From Amoebophrya sp. AT5.2 (lineage: Eukaryota; Sar; Dinophyceae; Syndiniales; Amoebophryaceae), in assembly GCA_005223375.1 (NCBI GenBank), contig RXOD01004947.1:1-16968 (forward strand): a stretch of DNA of 16,968 nt. Direction: 5' to 3'. The notes below the pieces were generated by a model that saw only the letters and a list, made by a program, of their open reading frames with translations, had not been told where the DNA came from and did not search any database. Position numbers and translations under genes: made by a program. This document shows, piece after piece, positions 7,803-13,835 of this stretch; positions within the stretch are counted from its first letter, which is position 1, and every line of letters begins with the position of its first letter.

Positions 7803-7949
7803 GTTGCAAATGCAATTTGCTGACTGAGGTCGCCAGCTGGAGCTACAAAGAAACAGTAGTGCGCGGCGCGGGGGTTAGTGGGCTTCGAAGCACGCGCGAG
7901 CTGTCTAGGTGATCAGTGGGAGGAGGAGTAGGAATAGCGCCGCCCCCTT

Positions 7950-10574
7950 TTAGCGTTCTTCCTCATCGCTGTCAGGTATCGTGATCACATTGCCGGAGCC
8001 TGCAGGAATTGGCGCCCCTGCATCTTCGTCACTGGACTCCAAGTCAACGACTTCGCCGGGGTCCAAGTCAAGAAATCCTCCTCCCGCTGCGCTAGTGCCT
8101 CGCGGTCCACGTCCAGTTGCGCCTCCTGCTTGTTCTGGAGCATCAAACGCTTGCTGCTGATGGTGGGAAGGGTGACGTTGAATCTGGTCTGAGCGGGCAG
8201 CAGGCAAAAAAGAAGCGGAAACCCCGCTCGCAGTGGAAGGCCGATCGCTCTCCAAGTCACTAACTTCGCTCAACAAGGAAACGCAATCCAAATCGGGGGG
8301 GTCCAATTCGATCGGCCCCGCGCCAGCGCCGCCAGAGTCGCCGAGAATGCGAGTGCGGGTCTGGTTCGAATTCGCCCCGTTGCCAATGTTCCAGGAACTG
8401 CTACTGCTGCCCGCACCGCCTCCGCCGCCTGCGGACGCCCTTCCACAATCGGCGACCGCCAATCCTCTCGCGCCACTCTTGTCAAGATGTCCGACCCCGC
8501 TGGCACGATCAACGCCATCAGCTGCGACGCCCCGAAAACACTCCCCGCAGCACAATGCCTTGCAGCGTGGACAGTGCGGCGCCTCTATTTCCCCGCGCGC
8601 TTTGATGTTCACCGCGCCCCCTTTTTTCTTTTCTCCGCCTAGTTTTACGTACAAGGAGTTGACGAAAATCTTTTGGACCAGCATCGCCGACCCCATCCCG
8701 TCATGCATGATGTGGCGCCTTTCTCGGGCCTTTTCCGTGAACGTCGGCAGCGTTCCGTGGTACAACGGCTGCGGGTTGCAGCTTGCGACGGACACGAGTG
8801 AAGCGCTGCCGCGGGTTCTGGGAAGATCGAAGTTGACCATGGCCGTAAACAGCCACCGGTGCCCCCAATTGAATTCCTCCCGCGGGGCGCGAGGACCTGT
8901 GCCGCTGGCAAGTTTTCCAGCTGCAAACGGATCGGACATCGGTCGCAGAAAAAAAATCTGCTCGAGCGTCCCGTCCTGCGACGCGTCGTTGTGCGGACCG
9001 ACCGCATAGGAGTGGGTCTTTGTCTCGGCATGGGTACCCCCGAAATCGTCGTGGCCCCCGCCATCCTCCTTGTTGTCAATGAGTAGCCACGTCGCAAGCG
9101 GGTCCAGCGTCTGCATGATTTTGACGCGCGTCATTGCCTCCCGAGGCATCAGCCGCCTCGAGAGCCTCGCGACGCTTCGAGTATAGTCGGCGCAGATGCT
9201 GCCCGCGCTTTCGTCGGACGGCCGGTTTGTATTGTAGCGGAGTATGTCCCCCGACTGGAAGCCAGCCCTGTTATGCAAGAGCCCCAAGCCGCTCGGAACG
9301 TAAGCCCCGACCATCATCATCTGGCCCTCTGCTGTCTTCGAGTAACGGTTTTGCAGCAACGAGAAGCCCCGCGCCGCGCCGTTCCCTGGCGCAAGGTATC
9401 CAAGCGCAGCGAATTTCTGGCCCGCGGACTGTAGTGCGGCCACGTCGGACGCCAAGGTCGACGTCGATGCTGATCGAGCACTAGTAGCGGCGCCTCCGTT
9501 TTTCGTTCCGCAGTCAGCCTCATCAAATCTGTCCGAATACAAGGACGGCAGAAAGGGAGCCGGCTCCCGCTCGTCGCCGCTAGCGGCATCGTCTTCGAGA
9601 TCTATCGCGCCACTCGGGCTGATGTACTCCTGGAGAAAGGGAAAGAAGTTGGCCTTCCACTGGAATTCGTCGCCGGCCAGCCCTGCCGGAAGATGCCGAC
9701 TAGATAGACTGGACGACGACGAGCTAGATGATGACGAAGACGAAGAGGAATAGGAAAGACTTGCGCTAGAACTGGAAGAGGAGCGGCCACCCAGATCATC
9801 ACTCAGCTGAAACAGGATCACAGCCGTCGCGTACGTCTTCACGTTCAAGTACTTCGCGAGGAACTCATGTGTCCAGCCAGTCGCCACCCAATCCACACGG
9901 ACGTCGCTACCCGTCACCGGTGGCCCTGAAAAATCCCCGCTCTTTTTCGCCTCTCTCACTTTTTCGCGCACCTTCTGCCGTTCCCGCATGGTTTCCTCTA
10001 TCGCTTTCATGGCCGCAGTATACTGCTCGAATGCTGCCGCGGGGTATCCCACGAGCAGCGGTCGAAACTGCGCCCAGATGTCGGGTCCGAAAAAATCTTC
10101 CATCGCATGCGGCGCCGCCTCCCGCAGCCCATCCATCACGATGCGACTGCTAACACGATCGTAGTAGCGGTGCGCCTTGTCTAGCTCCACAGGCTCGGGG
10201 AGCCGCCGAAAGACGGGGTCGTCATCTAAGGGCGCATATGTACGCCCACCAGCGTCCTCGATGTCGGGACCGTCCTCCGGCGTCTTGCAAGTCACGCCGA
10301 GCAACTGACTGCAGCGAAAAGTCTGCGGGTCGCGCTCGAGGCCGGCAGTTGTTTCCTTTGTGAGTTTTCTCCTCTTGGAACTCGTGCCGCTGCCGCCCGC
10401 CTTCTTCTGTTGTTCGTTGCGCACCGTCTTGCTGACCAAGTGCATGCAGTCGTGGAAGAGCAGGCGCGATTTTCGGCAGTCGATACAGCGAATGCGGAGG
10501 TGCGGCGGAATTTCCTTGGCAGGCGGCTCCGCTGCCGCGGCTCTTTTTTCGGACGCGACCCGTTTGTCTGTCAT
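7950..10574 (-). CDS. Probable nuclear protein: CW-like zinc finger and SUMO-interaction-like motifs, 874 aa
   Basis: I recognise no full-length family. The ATG at 10574 is the start; the frame is open 19 codons further upstream but offers only TTG there. Residues about 28-100 read IRCIDCRKSRLL, then after a basic linker FRCSQLLGVTCKTPED. The order C-x2-C, R-x-L, aromatic-x-C, C-x2-PE is that of the CW zinc finger, a histone H3K4-methyl reader, but the cage tryptophans are replaced (Ser 36, Phe 86). KRRK (68-71) is a likely nuclear signal. A long serine run spans about 265-291. A second cysteine cluster, CPRCKALCCGEC, lies at about 667-678. The C-terminus has two SUMO-interaction-like motifs, EVVDLESSDED (about 840-850) and NVITIPDSDEEE ending at the last residues, and a weaker one, VSLLSEVSDLESD (about 764-776). 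The central 300-650 region is well mixed and looks folded. A role in chromatin or SUMO-linked nuclear assembly is inference. Confidence 0.75.
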   Translation of the reverse strand: MTDKRVASEKRAAAAEPPAKEIPPHLRIRCIDCRKSRLLFHDCMHLVSKTVRNEQQKKAGGSGTSSKRRKLTKETTAGLERDPQTFRCSQLLGVTCKTPEDGPDIEDAGGRTYAPLDDDPVFRRLPEPVELDKAHRYYDRVSSRIVMDGLREAAPHAMEDFFGPDIWAQFRPLLVGYPAAAFEQYTAAMKAIEETMRERQKVREKVREAKKSGDFSGPPVTGSDVRVDWVATGWTHEFLAKYLNVKTYATAVILFQLSDDLGGRSSSSSSASLSYSSSSSSSSSSSSSSLSSRHLPAGLAGDEFQWKANFFPFLQEYISPSGAIDLEDDAASGDEREPAPFLPSLYSDRFDEADCGTKNGGAATSARSASTSTLASDVAALQSAGQKFAALGYLAPGNGAARGFSLLQNRYSKTAEGQMMMVGAYVPSGLGLLHNRAGFQSGDILRYNTNRPSDESAGSICADYTRSVARLSRRLMPREAMTRVKIMQTLDPLATWLLIDNKEDGGGHDDFGGTHAETKTHSYAVGPHNDASQDGTLEQIFFLRPMSDPFAAGKLASGTGPRAPREEFNWGHRWLFTAMVNFDLPRTRGSASLVSVASCNPQPLYHGTLPTFTEKARERRHIMHDGMGSAMLVQKIFVNSLYVKLGGEKKKGGAVNIKARGEIEAPHCPRCKALCCGECFRGVAADGVDRASGVGHLDKSGARGLAVADCGRASAGGGGGAGSSSSSWNIGNGANSNQTRTRILGDSGGAGAGPIELDPPDLDCVSLLSEVSDLESDRPSTASGVSASFLPAARSDQIQRHPSHHQQQAFDAPEQAGGATGRGPRGTSAAGGGFLDLDPGEVVDLESSDEDAGAPIPAGSGNVITIPDSDEEER

Positions 10575-11229
10575 CTTCCTTGTGTCAGCGATCGATGTCC
10601 CGGCGGCGGCGTACAGAAGTACCTTCAGCAATATAAATGAGAATGAGTATGAGAAATCATTTTCCTCAGCTAGGTAGTATTACCTTCGTCGAAAGGAAGA
10701 ATAAAAAGCTGAGTTTGAGTTTCTTTAGATCTACACTCACGCTTCGCTTGCTTTGAAGCCAAGCTCTGCCCGTGCAGCACATACTGGCACACGAATCGGC
10801 TGCAATGTCCAATAGCAACAAAAGTACCGAAAGGCGTTCACTCGAGCTCGAGCAGCTCGTGCCCTGGTTGCGACGGAATGGTTCTGATTTATCTTCTTCT
10901 TGGGACCGTTGTAGTTCACAATGAATTTAAATGCCGCGCAGACCGTGACCGCAGGAATCGGGATCGCACTCCATGTTCTTCGTCAAAAAAGCTCGCTGGT
11001 GGTCTGCACAAATTTTCGAAAGAAGCTGCGTAGCGCTTTCGCATAGGTCTGACGTACGTGGAGCAACCAAGTGCGTTTCTGCGACGCTGGTGCCGGAATG
11101 GTATGCCTACACTCATAATTCCAAAAGCAACGACTTCAAACAAGGAAGCTCCTGCATCTACTACATAAATATCTATCTCGAGCTCCGTCCGCGCTGCGTA
11201 CTTCCAGCGTCTTCGTTGCGATGAAATTT
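10575..11229. other. Intergenic region upstream of the 874-aa gene
   Basis: No gene is supported. Short minus-strand frames at 10737-10919 and around 10920-11060 are rich in Arg/Ala but have no convincing start or splice sites and match nothing I know. A CTCGAGCTCGAG palindrome lies at 10841-10852. The 870s-aa gene promoter is expected in 10575-10750. Confidence 0.5.
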
Positions 11230-11680
11230 TTATCGTGCGCCGGACGAGTCTGATATCAACCTCAACGGCTCCTGCGTACTCTACTTCTACGGTGTGTTTG
11301 GTAGTTTACCTCCAGGATCGCCTCCACCACGTCCACTTGCGAAATCCTACTACGTTCGTACCATCGTAAGTGCTGCCAATTTCCTTGTTGCATTTGCACC
11401 GTGATCATCTTAGAGGTGCCGGCGCCGGAAACGGAAAGGGAAAGCTTTTGATCATCCTACCTTGTCGCTGGTTTCCCAGCTCTTTTTTGTTCACGAGAAA
11501 GATCCGCCCATTGCCTGATGCGCAGGGCCACGTACTTAACCGTCGGGCTGGAACAAACAGCTTCGAAGAACGCATCGGGAACAGAACTGAACGTCAGGAA
11601 GAGTTCCCGCCCACGGCGAACACTAGCTTCCGGGTGAGATTCTTCATCTCCAGCATGCCCACCCGTTTTGGCCGCAACAT
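11230..11680 (-). CDS. Small spliced gene, 87 aa, histone-fold-like tail (tentative)
   Basis: Four exons join with matching phases using only GT-AG introns: 11680-11622, 11586-11461, 11346-11310 and 11271-11230, with stop TAA. Introns are 35, 114 and 38 bp. The start is ATG in the context AAAACCATGTTG. The product starts MLRPKRVGMLEMKNL, continues with VPDAFFEAV and KYVALRIRQWADLSREQKRA, and ends TRISQVDVVEAILE then EPLRLI. A long amphipathic helix, a short Lys/Pro turn and an R-I-S-x-x-D-V-x-x-A-I segment are the pattern of helices 2-3 in histone-fold proteins such as TAF and NF-Y relatives. That resemblance is inference. Codon third positions are GC-leaning in each exon and switch frame where the proposed introns fall. 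An upstream segment near 11700-11780 (TLKDGDKELISI) may be another exon that I could not connect. The gene lies about 160 bp downstream of EMC8/9. Confidence 0.45.
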
Positions 11681-11836
11681 GGTTTTAGTTCTACGGAATC
11701 TGTGCTCGAGTGAGTCTTTGTCGCTGATGTGGAATGGAAATCAGTTCTTTGTCGCCGTCCTTGAGTGTGTGAGCTTGGTAATCATGGTATTATCCTTCCA
11801 CCAATCTCGTGGTCAGCATCGTAGATCTTCATAGCG

Positions 11837-12839
11837 TCAAGCGCCGGCCGCCTTTGCCAGCGCCAGCTTTCCATTGAGCTCTGCGTTCGTCCAGTCCTTT
11901 TCCGGATCGTGGAGGTGATCGTCAAAGTCAGCCACGTCGAAGTACTGCAGGCTCTGCGTTTTCTCCAGCAACCCGCTGCCACAAGACGCCTTTACCGAGG
12001 CCTCCGGGATCTGGACAAGCTCGCCTGAACGTAAGTAGTTGAAGTTGTCGCGTCTGTGGGGCTGGGGCATGCAAACGGTTTGAAGCTGAAGCTGAACTTG
12101 CAGTCAGCCTCAGCTCCAACAAATACTTCTCAAAGTCAGGCTACATGTGAATCAATGTATCTAGCTGCTCTAGGTGGTCTAGAGTACTATACGCATATGA
12201 GGTCTACCATTTCTCGAGCTCGCGGTGAATCCCCGGAACGCGAATGCCTCTTCCTCTAGTCTCGCCCCGTCTAGGATCCACACCGTCGATTGGTTGTTGT
12301 TTTGCGTGAACCGTTCGAAAATATTCCTGTAAATCGGGTACAGCTCCTTCGTTTTTGGCAGCAGCTCGTTCGCTACGTAGAGACCGCAAATCTCCAAGTC
12401 TTTAGACTGCGCATACACCTCCGTGGCGTGACAAGCCATTTTCAGCGTGGGCGACAGCGCGTGCGTGTGCGAAAAGGGAACTGACTCGTGGAACTTCATG
12501 CCGTCCTTGCCTGGAGCGCGACCGGTGGAAATTTATATTTAAAGCCACAACAAATCTTCACAATGACTTCGCGAGCGCAAGCATTCGATTGTATCTATGA
12601 AGAATTCAGAACTCAACAAATTCAAATTTGTTGGTACTATGAACCAACGGAATGGTAGATTGTGCAAGACGCAGCGGAAGGCACACAAAAAGTGACAGTC
12701 GGCGTTCGCACAGCCTAGTACCTTCTGCTCTCCCAAGTAGGAAGCCGCAGCAAGTTGAGCCGGAATTTCGGAGCGAGTGGTATACCGCGAGCGCGTAAGC
12801 GGGGTGCTCCCAGCTGTAGCTCTTTATCTTTCCCGACAT
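11837..12839 (-). CDS. EMC8: ER membrane protein complex subunit 8/9 (three exons)
   Basis: EMC8/9 is a cytosolic-side subunit of the ER membrane protein complex, which inserts transmembrane helices. It has an MPN fold without the JAMM metal site. Exon 1 (12839-12722) encodes MSGKIKSYSWEHPAYALAVY and ...STCCGFLLGRAE, the family N-terminus. The donor G|GTACTAGG is followed by a 211-bp intron and acceptor CGCTCCAG at 12511. Exon 2 (12510 to about 12208) gives VPFSHTHALSPTLKMA and KDLEICGLYVANEL, matching the family's VPLFH..LAL.P and I.GYY.A.E blocks. Exon 3 (about 12096-11837) gives QYFDVADFDDHLHDPEKDW, the hallmark VDFD.HL.D...DW C-terminal block, and stop TGA. The phase-1 junction 12208/12096 is the most likely one, but an alternative donor at 12193 would add five residues. 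Total about 226 aa, against about 210 in human EMC8. One ancestral-type gene is assumed; EMC8 and EMC9 are vertebrate duplicates. Confidence 0.9.
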
Positions 12840-12901
12840 TTTGATTTTTCAATTTCAGCCGTTTGTGTCAGTTTCGTTTCAACATAAATCGTTATCTTAT
12901 A

Positions 12902-13311
12902 TTATCTTGGTACGGTAGCGAGTGCCAGCTGGAGCCTTGGCCTATGTATGGCATAGGTCGAGTAGGAAAACAACATAAAATTCTTGCGACAAACCTCCTG
13001 GCTGAGGCTGGCGAAAGCGACTGCATCACCACGACGATACACGAAGGATCGGTCTCGAAGACTGAGCGCCTCGTAGGCGATGGCGCTGGCGAAAGTAGAT
13101 TCACATTAATATAGAGCTTGATCTACCACGAGAGCACGGCGTGGATCTCTTGATGGCAACGAACTGGTGATCGATTCCTGATACAAGTTTCGACCCGATG
13201 CTCCTGAGGCAGAGATCTCCACAGAAGCCCGATCAGTTTGCTTGCAGCTTTTTCCGAGTTGAATGCCAGAAAACGCGCGACACCGGCCACTTGTTCTCGG
13301 CCTGCTTCCAT
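12902..13311 (-). CDS. Small spliced gene, faint PEX11 resemblance (tentative)
   Basis: Exon A (13311-13127) begins ATG and encodes MEAGREQVAGVARFLAFNSE and KAASKLIGLLWRSLP. A 41-bp GT-AG intron (13126-13086), with a TATTAAT branch-like site and a pyrimidine tract, joins in phase to exon B, which encodes AIAYEALSLRDRSFVYRRGD and AVAFASLSQE. Read straight through to TAA at 12904-12902, the product is 122 aa. A possible further intron at 12994-12942 would give a slightly shorter alternative tail. V-x-R-F followed by a helix, then LSLRxRSFVYRRGDA about 60 residues later, recalls the first half of the peroxisomal membrane protein PEX11, whose family is about 230 aa. No second half is present before EMC8/9 begins 62 bp downstream. 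It may be a truncated copy or unrelated. Confidence 0.35.
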
Positions 13312-13835
13312 CTCGTCTCATCGCAGACAATGATTTCCGATGGAGGTCGCAAATAATTCGAATCAATTGGAAATTTATCCCGCGATCTCTTTCCCAGAAT
13401 CACTCGGACTGCTAGAGCTAGAGGTCGCGACTGGGACACCGCGCTGCACTGTATGCGTTCATTGTAAAAAAGGTAAGCCACTGCTTCACTAAGTCGTGAG
13501 TACCTGGTGGCCGGAGACAGGGTAAAACACTCGCTGTTCGTTGATAAAAGTCGTAAGTGTTCATTTTTGACGTCTCTTCCTATTCCTCCTCCAAGTTTCG
13601 TCCGTAAAAAAATTTCGCCGCTCCCGAATGCACGGCGAAGTTTGTGGTCCGACTTGGTCCGCAAAAATCGCCTTCCATGTTTCTTGTAGTGTGTGTTAGT
13701 TCCTTTTTCAAAAACAAAAAGAAACAGCACACGCTACAAGTTACAAAGACCTTTTGTTGATGGATTACACATGCCACTCCGGGAGTCTACTTTGGCCTCC
13801 AACAATCCGATTTATTTTCATCATCACAAAGACGA
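13312..13835. other. Intergenic region downstream of the 995-aa gene
   Basis: This holds the presumed 3' end of the 995-aa gene and the promoter of the small gene at 13311. A 165-codon minus-strand frame across 13233-13730 has no in-frame ATG near its 5' end and no protein-like composition; it overlaps exon A in another frame, so I leave it out. No RNA gene was recognised. Confidence 0.5.
13811..13816 (-). terminator. Candidate polyadenylation signal AATAAA
   Basis: AATAAA on the minus strand, 20 bases after the TGA of the 995-aa gene. The position is right for a canonical signal, but a single hexamer in AT-rich DNA is weak evidence, and no equivalent was seen after the other large genes. 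Confidence 0.3.

Larger units (their letters stand above)
7174..7949. other. Intergenic region between the 874-aa gene and GPATCH1
   Basis: It is more AT-rich than the flanking genes and presumably holds the 3' UTR of the 874-aa gene and the promoter of the GPATCH1-like gene. It contains GCTTCGAAGC at 7882-7891, the same 10-mer as at 2273, and the short tandem runs GGATTCGGATTCGG and CGATCACGATCAAGATCG near 7420-7480. The one long open frame is described separately. Confidence 0.5.

Noticed and set aside
10575..10631. 19 extra N-terminal codons of the 874-aa frame, starting TTG
   Set aside because: There is no ATG in the extension; the in-frame ATG at 10574 is preferred.
11370..11834. 154-codon plus-strand open frame
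   Set aside because: It is antisense to the spliced 87-aa gene, whose exons have matching phases and better codon bias.
13233..13730. 165-codon minus-strand open frame
   Set aside because: It starts from a non-ATG codon, lacks protein-like composition, and overlaps exon A of the small gene in a different frame.
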